A stretch of 64,000 nt of DNA. Origin: an uncultured Campylobacter sp. Lineage in GTDB: Bacteria > Campylobacterota > Campylobacteria > Campylobacterales > Campylobacteraceae. The notes below the pieces were generated by a model. It was not told the origin of the DNA. It saw only the letters and a program-made list of their open reading frames with translations, and did not search any database. The stretch covers positions 62,001 through 126,000 of the forward strand of contig NZ_CALGPY010000012.1 in the NCBI RefSeq assembly GCF_937959485.1, given 5' to 3'. Below are positions 1 through 8,955 of the stretch, one piece after another. Both the position numbers and the translations under genes were made by a program. Numbering within the stretch: the stretch's first letter is position 1; each line of letters starts with the position of its first letter.

Positions 1-212
1 TGCAGCTTGCCGAATTGACCGAGTTCGCAGCGATCTATCCGTATCCCTTCGCGCGCCGCGAGATCTCCTACGACGCTTGCATCTACGCCTAATTTGGCAG
101 CGATCTTAAACGCCGCGCCGCAATCGAGCTTGCCGCTCGGATTTAGTAAATTTAAAATCAGCCTTTTGATCTCGCTTGCTTTTTTATCGTCTATCTTGAT
201 ATCTATCTCCAT
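1..212 (-). CDS. Small conserved protein of unknown function, 3' end outside window
   Basis: An open frame begins with ATG at 212, 9 bases after the fdhD stop, behind an AGAGGG-type ribosome site, and runs off the window (70 codons visible). The visible part is Lys/Ile-rich at first, then has a helix-turn-helix-like stretch (KLDCGAAFKIAAKLGV) and the signature CELGQFGKL. Short proteins with a similar 'C-LG-FG' ending occur near molybdenum-enzyme genes in other bacteria, as far as I remember; that is family memory, not something the sequence proves. Position in the fdhD transcript suggests a role linked to formate dehydrogenase or molybdenum cofactor. I assign no function. Confidence 0.6.
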   Translation of the reverse strand, partial: MEIDIKIDDKKASEIKRLILNLLNPSGKLDCGAAFKIAAKLGVDASVVGDLAAREGIRIDRCELGQFGKL

Positions 213-221
213 GCCGCCCTC

Positions 222-1004
222 TTAACTCAAAATTCTCTCTTCGCCGCTATAGACGTTTAAATTTTCGCCGCGCGCGAAGCCGCAAAGGGTAAGATCAAAT
301 TTACGCGCGATCACGACGCCGAGGCTCGTAGGAGCCGTGCGCGAAACAAGCGCGCTAATGCCGCTCATCACGGCTTTGGCGACCATTTCAGAGCTTAGCC
401 TGCCGCTTACCAAAAGAAGCGAGCCCTGCGTATCGCACCCCGCCAAGACCGCCTTGCCGACGGATTTATCGATGGTATTGTGCTGGGCGATATCCTCGCC
501 GATAAAATACTCGCCGCCCGCGGTAAAGAGCTTTGCGGTGTGCACGCAGCCCGTCATCTCATAAAGCTCGCACTGCGTGTAAAACTCGCTCATCAAATTT
601 AAAATTTCATTCTTATGAAATTTAGCGTCCGAGCGGACTTTGCGCGCCGCCATAGCTGCAGGATCGATATTTGCGGTAGAGCTGCGCCCGCAGCCGCTGA
701 TGATGACTTTTTCGGTATCGAAGCTATTTATCCGCTTTTCGTTTATCTCGCCGCATACATTCACGCTAAGTCCGTCAGGCGCGAGCTCGATGCTTTTTAT
801 ACCGCTTGCGTCCGAGATCAAATTTTCGCTAAGCAAATAGCCTACCGCAAGCGCTTTCTGATCGCTCGGAGTCGCCATTAGCGCGCCGAAACGCTTGCTG
901 TTTAGTAAAATTTCAAGCTTGATCTCGCGCACCAAGATATCGCTTACGATCCTTCTTTCATCTCCTTTAAATTTAACTATCTCCGCCCTATAAATCGGCT
1001 CCAT
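222..1004 (-). CDS. fdhD: FdhD, sulfur carrier / formate dehydrogenase accessory protein
   Basis: 260 residues, start ATG at 1004 behind AAGGAAGG. FdhD passes sulfur from the IscS desulfurase to the molybdenum cofactor so that formate dehydrogenase becomes active; it works in the cytoplasm. The FdhD hallmarks are visible: an early DQKALAVGYLLSE stretch, the Cys motif ISGCGRSS near residue 104, the GEDIAQHNTIDK block (about 168-180), SGRLSSEMV, and the C-terminal TAPTSLGV and GFARGENLNVYS motifs. The Cys motif has one Cys pair separated by other residues than the E. coli CGxC form; this variant also occurs in relatives. It lies directly downstream of the formate dehydrogenase gene with only a terminator-like hairpin between, so it serves that enzyme. 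Confident. Confidence 0.95.
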   Translation of the reverse strand: MEPIYRAEIVKFKGDERRIVSDILVREIKLEILLNSKRFGALMATPSDQKALAVGYLLSENLISDASGIKSIELAPDGLSVNVCGEINEKRINSFDTEKVIISGCGRSSTANIDPAAMAARKVRSDAKFHKNEILNLMSEFYTQCELYEMTGCVHTAKLFTAGGEYFIGEDIAQHNTIDKSVGKAVLAGCDTQGSLLLVSGRLSSEMVAKAVMSGISALVSRTAPTSLGVVIARKFDLTLCGFARGENLNVYSGEERILS

Positions 1005-1124
1005 AGACCTTCCTTATTTTAATTTCGCCCGTATCGTAGTGAAATTTTGCTTAAATAGCCTTAATTCGCCGAAGTAAAGCCGAAGCGGCGTGCGTAAATT
1101 TAAAGCACTCGCAGTTTTGTATTT

Positions 1125-1149
1125 AAAAAATCGCGTGGAAAATTCCACG
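1125..1149 (-). terminator. Rho-independent terminator after the formate dehydrogenase gene
   Basis: Read on the minus strand, a 7-bp perfect stem (CGTGGAA/TTCCACG, 1134-1149) is followed by CGA and six T (1130-1125). It lies between the fdhF stop and the fdhD start. A second GC-rich inverted repeat (GCCGCTTG/CAAGCGGC, 1151-1177) precedes it and may strengthen the stop. fdhD would then depend on read-through or its own promoter. Confidence 0.55.
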
Positions 1150-1278
1150 AGCCGCTTGCACCGTGAGCACAAGCGGCCATGAAGCGCCCGCAAAGATAAA
1201 ATTTCATCAAATTTTGCCGCTACGTGCAGCCGCGATTAAATTTCATCCTTGCAAAGCGGGCGGAGCTTGCCGCCCAAA

Positions 1279-3531
1279 CTACTTATGAACCGGCGATAGA
1301 TAAGGTTTTTCAGAGTGCATCGACATCTCGTTTTGTCTTCTGAACTCGATAAACTCGCTCTCGCTAAGCTTTCTGATATTTGCGATCGTCATTTTTAGCG
1401 GCGGGATGCCCGATAGCGGATCCAGATCGCCCGCATGCACGAGCTCGTTGCCGTCGGCCTCGCTGTAATGGAAGGTCGTAAAGATCGTGCCCTCTTTCAG
1501 ATCCGGATTTATGCGAAGCTTCGCAGCGATCTGACCGCGCTTATTTTTGACGAGCGCGTAGCAACCTTCGGTAAGCTCGCGTTCGCGTGCGATATCGGGG
1601 CTTACCTCGATGAGCGCGCCTTCCGCGCCCGCACCGTATTCCAGCGCGCGGCACTCTCTCGTCATCGTGCCGGTGTGGTAGTGATAGACTTTGCGCCCGG
1701 TCGTAAACAAGCACGGATAAATTTCATCCGGTATCTCGCTAAGCGCGCCGCTTCCTACCGGATAATCATCCGGGATCTTCATCTTGGCTCTAAAATCCGC
1801 CTCAGCTTTAGCGCGCTCCTCTTTATCATCCACGTAAAGTACCGGCACCATTCTAAATTTACCGTCAGGCAGCATCGATTTATGATCTGCGTAAAGCACC
1901 GGTGTGCCCGGATGATCTTCATCTGGACATGGCCAGCTTATGCCGCCTAGCTTATCTAGCCTATAGTAGCTAATACCGCCGAAAAATTTAGGCATTAACG
2001 CACGCACTTCGTTCCAAATTTCTTCCGCGCTTAAAAAATCAAACCCTTCAAGTCCCATTCTTTGTGCGATATTGCAAACGACCTTCCAATCAGGCTCTAC
2101 GCCAGGAGCCGGCTCGCTTGCCTTGCGCGTGCGCTGAACGCGGCGGGAAGTGTTTAAAAAGGTGCCATCCTTCTCGCCCCAGCCGGCAGCAGGTAGTACG
2201 ACGTCGGCCTTCTGTGCGCTCTCGGTAAAGAAAAGATCCTGCACGATAAAGCAATCCAGATGGTGCGTTGCATGCACGAAGTGCTCCGTCCAAGGATCGC
2301 TCATTACGGGGTTCTCGCCGTAAACGTAGAGCAGCTTCAGCTCGCCGCTATCCATCTTATCGGGAGCAATCGTAAGCTTAAAGCCTGGAGTTGGATTTAG
2401 CTCGAAGTGCCATACTCTGCGCGCCTGCTCCTGAGCGTAAGCGGAATTTACCGCGCCTGCCGGGATGACATTAGGTAGCGCGCCCATGTCGCATGCGCCC
2501 TGGACGTTATTTTGACCGCGCAAAGGATTTACGCCTGCGCCTCTTTTACCTAAATTTCCCGTCAAAATAGCTAAATTTGAAAGCGAAAAGACGTTTGAGG
2601 TACCGTCGCTAAACTGCGTGATACCCATAGTGTAGCAGATCGCCGCGGTGCCTGCTTTGCCGTAAAGTCTAGCAGCCTCTACGATGAGCTCTTTTTTCAC
2701 GCCCGTCTCAGCCTCGAAGCGTTCGGGAGTAAAGTCCTTAACCGCTTCTTTTAAATATTCATAGCCGTGAGCGTAGTTTTTGATAAACTCGTCGTCTTGC
2801 AAATTTTCGGCGATGATAACGTGCATAATGGTATTTAGCGTCTTAATGTTCGCACCCACCGGGATTTGCAGATAGATGTCCGCTTTTTTCGCCATATCGG
2901 TGCGCTTCGGATCTACGACGATCATCTTAGCGCCGCGCTGCAAGCCTCGCTGCATCTGCATAGCGATGATCGGATGGCACTCGCTCGTGTTGGTGCCGAT
3001 GAGCAAAAATACGTCCGTATCGGTAGCAAATTCTACCAAATCGTTCGTCATTGTGCCGTTTCCTAGCGTGTTGGCAAGACCTGCCACTGTAGGAGCGTGT
3101 CAAAGACGGGCGCAGTGATCGACGTTATTACTGCCCTGAGCGCGGAAAAATTTCTGAAAAATGTAGTTATCTTCGTTGTTTGAGCGCGCCGAGCTAAAAC
3201 CCATTATCGAGTTTGAGCCATGTTTTTCGACGGTCTCTTTAAATTTAGACGCTACGAAATCATAAGCCTCCTCGAAGCTTACCTCCTCAAGTTTGCCGCT
3301 TCTATCAAATACTCCGTTTTTCTTACGGATCATAGGTTTGGCAAGGCGTTTCGGAGAGTTTACGAACTCCCAGCCGAACATACCTTTTAAGCATAGCTCG
3401 CCGTCATTTACGTGGTGGGCCTGCGTAGGGCGTGCGTTTACGATCCTGCCGTCTTTTACGATAAGATCGATACCACAGCCGGTGCCGCAGTAAGGACAAG
3501 TCGTTTTGACAATCTTTTCTCTGGACTGCAT
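1279..3531 (-). CDS. fdhF: Selenocysteine-containing formate dehydrogenase, FDH-H type (in-frame UGA at 3100-3102)
   Basis: Molybdopterin enzyme oxidising formate to CO2. The gene looks like two ORFs (3531-3100 and 3087-1279) but the frame is continuous through a single UGA at 3100-3102, giving 750 residues with selenocysteine at 144 (U140 in E. coli FdhF). The flanking residues CARL-U-HAPTVAG match the FDH active site, and a SECIS hairpin follows. The N-terminus has the 4Fe-4S motif CPYCGTGCG at about residue 12. There is no twin-arginine signal, so the enzyme should be cytoplasmic, unlike the exported FdhA of C. jejuni. The start is ATG 3531 behind AAAGGAA; an ATG 30 bases upstream lacks a good site. 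No FdhB/FdhC genes adjoin it. The electron acceptor is therefore unknown: a hydrogenase or a soluble partner encoded elsewhere is possible. Confidence 0.93.
3073..3102 (-). promoter_or_regulatory. Bacterial SECIS element for UGA recoding
   Basis: Immediately 3' of the UGA, 15 bases of spacer are followed by a hairpin whose tip is GGCA-GGTCT-TGCC: a 4-bp stem closing a GGUCU loop. E. coli fdhF has the same spacing and the same GGUCU loop, which SelB binds. This is the direct evidence that the UGA is read as selenocysteine and is not a nonsense mutation. Confidence 0.9.
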
Positions 3532-3565
3532 AATATTCCTTTCAAGAATTTTGGTTTGCACGGCT

Positions 3566-3571
3566 ATTATA
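3566..3571 (-). promoter_or_regulatory. Probable -10 box of fdhF
   Basis: A perfect TATAAT lies on the minus strand 35 bases upstream of the fdhF start. No convincing -35 hexamer is seen; the upstream DNA is AT-rich, as is usual for the major sigma factor promoters of this group. Confidence 0.45.
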
Positions 3572-3629
3572 CTTTCTAGATTATAAAAGAAATTTTAAAT
3601 TAGTGAATTTTTTTAAGCAAAATTTAAGC

Positions 3630-3650
3630 AATATGCAAATATCGCATATT
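3630..3650. repeat. Inverted repeat in the fdhF-napA divergent promoter region
   Basis: Perfect 7-bp arms AATATGC and GCATATT separated by 7 bases. It lies about 60 bases upstream of the fdhF -10 box, a position suited to an activator or repressor dimer. The binding protein is not identifiable. Confidence 0.4.
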
Positions 3651-3979
3651 AAATTGAATAGTTAAATTTTACGCTTTTACTTCGGTAATGGCGGCGTTTT
3701 AGTGTAAAATTTATCGCTTATCGTAAAAGACGCTTTTTAAGCTAAGTTTTATAATTTTAATAGAATTTTGAAATTCTATTACGCTCCGTTTTATTTCAAA
3801 GCACAATTAAATTTTTATGAAATTTTAATGCTAATTTATCGGTATAATATATTAATTTAATTAAATGAAAATCTATATTAAAATTTATCAAAAACTCGCT
3901 ATCCTGATAAAATTTGAGCCACTAAATTTAAAATTTATAAAATTATTATCTTATATCTGAAATCTATGTAGAAAAAACT

Positions 3980-4020
3980 TTGATTTTAATCTAGACTAAG
4001 CTGTTTTTTTATGCTATTAT
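3980..4020 (+). promoter_or_regulatory. nap operon promoter with FNR/CRP-like site
   Basis: TTGAT-TTTA-ATCTA at 3980-3993 matches the FNR consensus TTGAT-N4-ATCAA in nine of ten positions. An extended -10 box, TGC-TATTAT, follows at 4012-4020. The centre of the site falls about 41 bases upstream of the start point implied by that -10 box, which is the class II activator position. The leader to the napA ATG is then about 38 bases. Oxygen- or nitrate-related control by a Crp/Fnr protein is inferred. Confidence 0.55.
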
Positions 4021-4064
4021 TCAAAATCTTAGTAGAAATTAATTCTAAACGAAAGGTTAATCTC

Positions 4065-6848
4065 ATGGATAGACGAGACTTTATAAAAAGCTCTGCAGCA
4101 GCGGCTGCCTGTAGCGTTGCGGGCATCAGCTTGCCTAGCAGTCTTAGTGCTGCGGAAGAAGCCGAAAAAGGCTGGCGCTGGGACAAGGCGGCCTGTCGCT
4201 TCTGCGGCACCGGCTGCGGCATTATGGTAGCCACTAAAGACGGTAAGATCGTAGCGGTCAAAGGCGATCCGTTGGCGCCCGTAAATCGCGGTCTAAACTG
4301 CATCAAAGGCTATTTCAACGCCAAGATCATGTACGGCGCCGATCGCATTACCAAGCCTCTTTTACGCGTAAATTCCAAAGGCGAATTCGACAAAAAGGGA
4401 AAATTTATCGAGATCAGCTGGCAACGAGCGTTCGACGAAATGGAGAAGCATTTTAGGCGAGCTTATAACGAAGGCGGTCCCGAGGGCTTTGCCGTACTTG
4501 GTAGCGGTCAATACACGATCCCGGAAGGTTACGCCGCAGCAAAGCTAGTAAAGGCGGGCTTTCGCTCCAATAATCTCGATCCTAATGCTCGCCAGTGCAT
4601 GGCCAGCGCCGTCGTAGGCTTTATGCAAACCTTCGGTATTGACGAGCCTGCGGGTGTTTTCGACGATATCGAGCTAACCGATACCATCATCGCTTGGGGC
4701 GCGAATATGGCTGAGATGCACCCGATTCTTTGGTCTCGCGTCTCCGACCACAAGCTTCGCAACCCGGACCGCGTAAAAGTTATAAATCTCTCGACCTACT
4801 CTAGCCGTACTTCAAACATCGCCGATATCGAAATTATATTCCGTCCAAATACCGATCTTGCGATATGGAACTACATAGCAAGGGAGATCGTCTACAACCA
4901 CCCGGATATGATAGACGAGAAATTTATTAAAGAGCACTGTGTATTCGCTACCGGCCCTGTGGATATCGGTTACGGCTTGCGAGAAGATATAAATCATAAA
5001 AAATACCGCAAGACCGAGCTTGACACCGCGGCTAAGCAAAAATCCAAAATTTTAAGCAAATCCGAGGGCGTTACGTTAGCATATCTGGGTATGAAAGAGG
5101 GCGACGTACTCGAAAACAAACACTCTGACAAATCAGATGCTCACTGGCTCATAAGCTTCGAAGAATTTAAAAAAGCGCTAGAGCCTTACACGCTAGATTT
5201 CGTAGCGCCTTTGGCCAAGGGCAACGAGGATGAGGATTTAGAAGCATTCAAAACCAAACTTAAGCAGCTGGCAGATTATTACATCGAAAAAAATCGCAAA
5301 GTAGTAAGCTTTTGGACGATGGGCTTTAATCAGCACTCAAGGGGAACCTGGGTTAATGAGCAAAGCTACATGGTGCATTTCCTTCTTGGCAAGCAAGCCA
5401 AGCCCGGCTGCGGAGCGTTTTCGCTTACCGGTCAGCCTAGCGCTTGCGGCACAGCTAGAGAGGTGGGCACGTTTTCTCACCGTCTACCTGCTGATATGGT
5501 CGTGGCAAATCCGGCTCACAGAAAGGTTTCCGAAAAAATTTGGAAGCTTCCCGAGGGCACGATAAACCCAAAACCGGGTGCGCACTACGTGCAGGCTCTA
5601 CGCAATCTCGAAGACGGCAAGATAAAATGGATATGGGTACAGGTCAACAACCCGTGGCAGCAGATCGCCAACGCAAACCATTGGATCGCAGCGGCACGTG
5701 AGATGGATAACTTCATCGTAGTAAGCGAGCCATATCCGGGACTAAGCGCGAAGGTAGCCGATCTGATCCTGCCTACGGCGATGATCTACGAAAAATGGGG
5801 CGCATACGGCAATGCCGAGCGCAGAACTCAGTGGTGGAGACAGCAGGTACTTCCTGTGGGCGACGCGATGAGCGATACGTGGCAGATGCTAGAGTTTTCC
5901 AAGCGCTTCAAACTCAAGGATTTCTGGGGCGAGATTAAAGTGAATGATAAGCTTACGCTTCCAAACGTATTGGATAAAATTTCAGAATTCGGCTATACGC
6001 CAGAGACTACACTATTTGAAGTGCTTTTTGCAAACAAAGACGCTCAAGCTTTCGCGGCAAAAGATCCGATTATGGCAAGCTTCGACAACTCCGAAGTAAA
6101 CGGCGACTCTCGCGGCGTCATCGGCAGCGACGGCAAAGAATTTAAAGGATATGGCTTTTTCATCCAAAAATATCTATGGGAAGAATACCGAAAATTCGGC
6201 ACCGGTCACGGACACGACCTAGCCGATTTCGATACATATCACCGAGTGCGCGGTCTTAGATGGCCGGTCGTAGACGGTAAAGAAACACTTTGGCGCTTTA
6301 ACGCCCAATACGATCCTTATGCTAAAAAAGCGGCTCCGGATAGTGACTTCGCCTTCTATGGCAACGCCAAAGCGGCGCTTCCTAGCGGCGATCTGAAATC
6401 TGCTACTTCAGGCGAAGAAAAAACAAGCCTTGCCAATAAAGCTAAAATTTTCTTCCGTCCATATATGGATCCTGTAGAAGTGCCAAGCGAGGAGTATCCT
6501 TTCTGGCTATGTACGGGTCGCGTGCTAGAGCACTGGCATACGGGCACTATGACTATGCGCGTGCCAGAGCTTTATCGCGCGGTGCCTGAAGCAAGATGCT
6601 ATATGAACGAAGCCGACGGCGCCAAAATCGGCGTGCAACAAAACGAGATCGTCTGGATCGAGTCGCGCCGCGGCAAGGTAAAAGCGCGCGTGGACTTCCA
6701 CGGACGTAACATTCCGCCGAAAGGGCTTATCTTTGTGCCGTTTTTTGACGAGAAGGTTTATATCAACCGCGTCACGCTCGATCATACCTGCCCGCTTTCA
6801 AAAGAGACCGACTACAAAAAATGCGCGGTTAAAATTTACAAGGCGTAA
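4065..6848 (+). CDS. napA: NapA, periplasmic nitrate reductase catalytic subunit
   Basis: 927 residues; bis-MGD molybdenum enzyme that reduces nitrate to nitrite in the periplasm. The start is ATG 4065, 9 bases behind GAAAGG; the longer frame begins upstream but only this start puts the twin-arginine signal DRRDFIK at the very N-terminus, with cleavage near LSAAEEA. The 4Fe-4S motif CRFCGTGCG and LNCIKGY follow, and Cys178 (NARQCMAS) is the expected molybdenum ligand. Length matches epsilonproteobacterial NapA, which is larger than the E. coli form. It is the first gene of napAGHBLD; 3 bases separate it from napG. Confidence 0.98.
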   Translation: MDRRDFIKSSAAAAACSVAGISLPSSLSAAEEAEKGWRWDKAACRFCGTGCGIMVATKDGKIVAVKGDPLAPVNRGLNCIKGYFNAKIMYGADRITKPLLRVNSKGEFDKKGKFIEISWQRAFDEMEKHFRRAYNEGGPEGFAVLGSGQYTIPEGYAAAKLVKAGFRSNNLDPNARQCMASAVVGFMQTFGIDEPAGVFDDIELTDTIIAWGANMAEMHPILWSRVSDHKLRNPDRVKVINLSTYSSRTSNIADIEIIFRPNTDLAIWNYIAREIVYNHPDMIDEKFIKEHCVFATGPVDIGYGLREDINHKKYRKTELDTAAKQKSKILSKSEGVTLAYLGMKEGDVLENKHSDKSDAHWLISFEEFKKALEPYTLDFVAPLAKGNEDEDLEAFKTKLKQLADYYIEKNRKVVSFWTMGFNQHSRGTWVNEQSYMVHFLLGKQAKPGCGAFSLTGQPSACGTAREVGTFSHRLPADMVVANPAHRKVSEKIWKLPEGTINPKPGAHYVQALRNLEDGKIKWIWVQVNNPWQQIANANHWIAAAREMDNFIVVSEPYPGLSAKVADLILPTAMIYEKWGAYGNAERRTQWWRQQVLPVGDAMSDTWQMLEFSKRFKLKDFWGEIKVNDKLTLPNVLDKISEFGYTPETTLFEVLFANKDAQAFAAKDPIMASFDNSEVNGDSRGVIGSDGKEFKGYGFFIQKYLWEEYRKFGTGHGHDLADFDTYHRVRGLRWPVVDGKETLWRFNAQYDPYAKKAAPDSDFAFYGNAKAALPSGDLKSATSGEEKTSLANKAKIFFRPYMDPVEVPSEEYPFWLCTGRVLEHWHTGTMTMRVPELYRAVPEARCYMNEADGAKIGVQQNEIVWIESRRGKVKARVDFHGRNIPPKGLIFVPFFDEKVYINRVTLDHTCPLSKETDYKKCAVKIYKA

Positions 6849-6851
6849 ATT

Positions 6852-7610
6852 ATGAATAGGCGTGAGGTCTTAGGTATTCTTTCTTTAGCTGCAGGCGTAG
6901 GCGTTTTGGGGCTCGGAGTCGCAAACTCCAGCGAGCACGCCAGACTCCGCCCGCCCGGAGCTATAAGCGAGAAAGAATTTCTTAGCAAATGCCTAAAGTG
7001 CGGACTTTGTGTCGAGGCGTGCCCATTTGATACGCTTAAGCTTGCGAGCTTTTGCGATCATGCTATTGCAAACGGCACGCCGTTTTTTATCCCGCGCGAA
7101 ATTCCATGCTATATGTGCGACGACATACCTTGCGTCGCGGCCTGTCCTAGCGACGCACTAGATAAAAGCTTAGTAAGCGAAGGCTCCAAGCTTAACGTGC
7201 GTCTATCCAAAATGGGCGTTGCGGTCATAGATACCGAACATTGCATCGCTTATGCCGGTATTCAATGCGACGCGTGCGTGCGAAACTGCCCCGTAATGGA
7301 CAAGGCGCTTAGGATCGATTACCGTCACAACAACCGCACCGAAAAGCACGCCCTACTCGTGCCCGTCGTAGATAGCGACTACTGCACGGGTTGCGGTAAG
7401 TGCGAGCATGCCTGCGTCACGAAAAAGGCTGCTATCAGCGTCGTGGAACGCGAGCGCGTCATAGGAATTTCCAGCGATAACTACGTCAAAGGCTGGATCA
7501 AGGGCGACGACGCGAAGCTAAAGGACGCAGACACCAAAATCAAGCTCGATCCGCAAAAGAGCAAGGACTACTTAAACGAGGAGGATCTAATGGAGGGGGC
7601 TAGACAATGA
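6852..7610 (+). CDS. napG: NapG, periplasmic 4Fe-4S quinol-dehydrogenase subunit
   Basis: 252 residues with a twin-arginine start (MNRREVLGI) and four cysteine clusters: CLKCGLCVEACPF, CYMCDDIPCVAACPS, CDACVRNCPV and CTGCGKCEHACVT. With NapH it takes electrons from (mena)quinol and passes them to NapB/NapA. The stop overlaps the napH start by 4 bases, so translation is probably coupled. No napC (tetraheme quinol oxidase) is present in the operon, as in C. jejuni, which makes NapGH the quinol route. Confidence 0.96.
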   Translation: MNRREVLGILSLAAGVGVLGLGVANSSEHARLRPPGAISEKEFLSKCLKCGLCVEACPFDTLKLASFCDHAIANGTPFFIPREIPCYMCDDIPCVAACPSDALDKSLVSEGSKLNVRLSKMGVAVIDTEHCIAYAGIQCDACVRNCPVMDKALRIDYRHNNRTEKHALLVPVVDSDYCTGCGKCEHACVTKKAAISVVERERVIGISSDNYVKGWIKGDDAKLKDADTKIKLDPQKSKDYLNEEDLMEGARQ

Positions 7611-8416
7611 AATACACTATTTTAAGGCGTTTGAGCCAAATTTCTATTCTAGTCCTTTTTATTTTAGGAAATAATTTTGCCTTCAAAGCCGCGAGCGAAA
7701 ACGGAATTTTATCCGGAATTCTAAAAGGCAATCTAAGCTCGTCGAAACTTTTCGGCACGATTAATCTAAGCGATCCGTTTGCGACGGCGCAGATGCTGCT
7801 AGCTAGCTTTTCTTTGGGCGCTACGGCGGTTATCGGAGCGGTTATCGTAGGCGCATTTTATGCGCTTATAGCACCGCGAGTATATTGCTCATGGGTTTGC
7901 CCGATAAATTTGCTGACCGATTTTGCCGCGTGGCTTCGTAAAAGACTCGGCATAACGACTAAGATCGTTAGCGTAAACCGCAAGGCTCGCTACGTCCTAG
8001 CGGCGCTAGCGCTCATTTGCAGCGGAGCTTTCGGCTTTGCGGCGTTTGAGAGCGTAAGCTTTATCTCGCTTTTCGCGCGCGCCGTCATATCGCTGAGTGC
8101 TAGTGCGTTTGCAATCGCGCTACTAATCGTAGTTTTTGAAATTTTCGCAGGCGATCGCACGATCTGCTCGCGGCTATGCCCGCTCGGCGGATTTTGGGCG
8201 GCGCTTAGCTATTTTAGCATCATTCGCATTCGCCACGAGGTTGATAAATGCACGATGTGCGGCAAATGCAAAATGGTCTGTCCCGAAGTTCAGGTGCTTA
8301 AGATGGTCGGGCGCGAAAACGGGCGCGTTAACAGCGAGTGTATCAGCTGCGGGCGCTGCATCGACATATGCGACGACGATGCGTTAAATTTTAGTATATT
8401 AGGAGTGAAAAAATGA
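7607..8416 (+). CDS. napH: NapH, membrane-bound 4Fe-4S quinol dehydrogenase subunit
   Basis: 269 residues. Several hydrophobic segments (N-terminal anchor, about 70-95, 125-150 and 160-185) make it a membrane protein, with the cytoplasmic CxxxCP motifs CSWVCPI and CSRLCPL typical of NapH. Two classical 4Fe-4S clusters lie at the C-terminus (CTMCGKCKMVCPE and CISCGRCIDIC). It oxidises menaquinol together with NapG. It overlaps both neighbours by 4 bases. Confidence 0.96.
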   Translation: MKYTILRRLSQISILVLFILGNNFAFKAASENGILSGILKGNLSSSKLFGTINLSDPFATAQMLLASFSLGATAVIGAVIVGAFYALIAPRVYCSWVCPINLLTDFAAWLRKRLGITTKIVSVNRKARYVLAALALICSGAFGFAAFESVSFISLFARAVISLSASAFAIALLIVVFEIFAGDRTICSRLCPLGGFWAALSYFSIIRIRHEVDKCTMCGKCKMVCPEVQVLKMVGRENGRVNSECISCGRCIDICDDDALNFSILGVKK

Positions 8417-8946
8417 AAAAAATGGTTTTAGGCTTGGCTCTTGCATGCTGTGCGGCGCTCTTTGCCGCGGACAAGACGGCTTCTATAGATGCCGACAGCT
8501 TGGGCTTTATAAAAAGCGTGGACGAATCGGCACAAAATAAAAATTCTCTGCCCGATTTCAAATATAGCGAGGACGCTCCGGGCGCCGCTTCGAAAATCGA
8601 GCGCAGCTTCGAAAACGCTCCGCCGCTCATACCGCACAGCCTAGAGGGGCTCGTGCCGATCACAAAGGATAACAATATGTGCGTAACCTGCCATATGCCC
8701 GATGTCGCTAAGGATGTAGGTTCTACGCCGATTCCAAAAAGCCACTTGGTGGACTTTCGCACAGGCGCAGATCTAAACGGCACGCTAGCCGAGCAGAGAT
8801 TCAACTGCACTCAATGCCACGTACCGCAAGCCCAAACCAATCCGCTAGTGAAAAATAATTTCAAAGCCGATTTTAGCAGGTTTAGCGACGCAAATTCCAC
8901 TTCTAATCTCATAGATACGCTAAATCAAGGCGCCGAGGTTGAGTAG
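8413..8946 (+). CDS. napB: NapB, diheme cytochrome c subunit of nitrate reductase
   Basis: 177 residues with a cleavable signal peptide ending near LFAADK and two CxxCH heme-binding motifs, CVTCH at residue 90 and CTQCH at residue 132. It relays electrons to NapA in the periplasm. Length and spacing are normal for the family. Confidence 0.96.
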   Translation: MKKMVLGLALACCAALFAADKTASIDADSLGFIKSVDESAQNKNSLPDFKYSEDAPGAASKIERSFENAPPLIPHSLEGLVPITKDNNMCVTCHMPDVAKDVGSTPIPKSHLVDFRTGADLNGTLAEQRFNCTQCHVPQAQTNPLVKNNFKADFSRFSDANSTSNLIDTLNQGAEVE

Positions 8947-8955
8947 GAGCGCGCG

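Noticed and set aside
3087..3102. Formate dehydrogenase as two genes or a nonsense-mutated pseudogene
   Set aside because: The UGA lies at the selenocysteine position, the frame is continuous and a SECIS hairpin follows.
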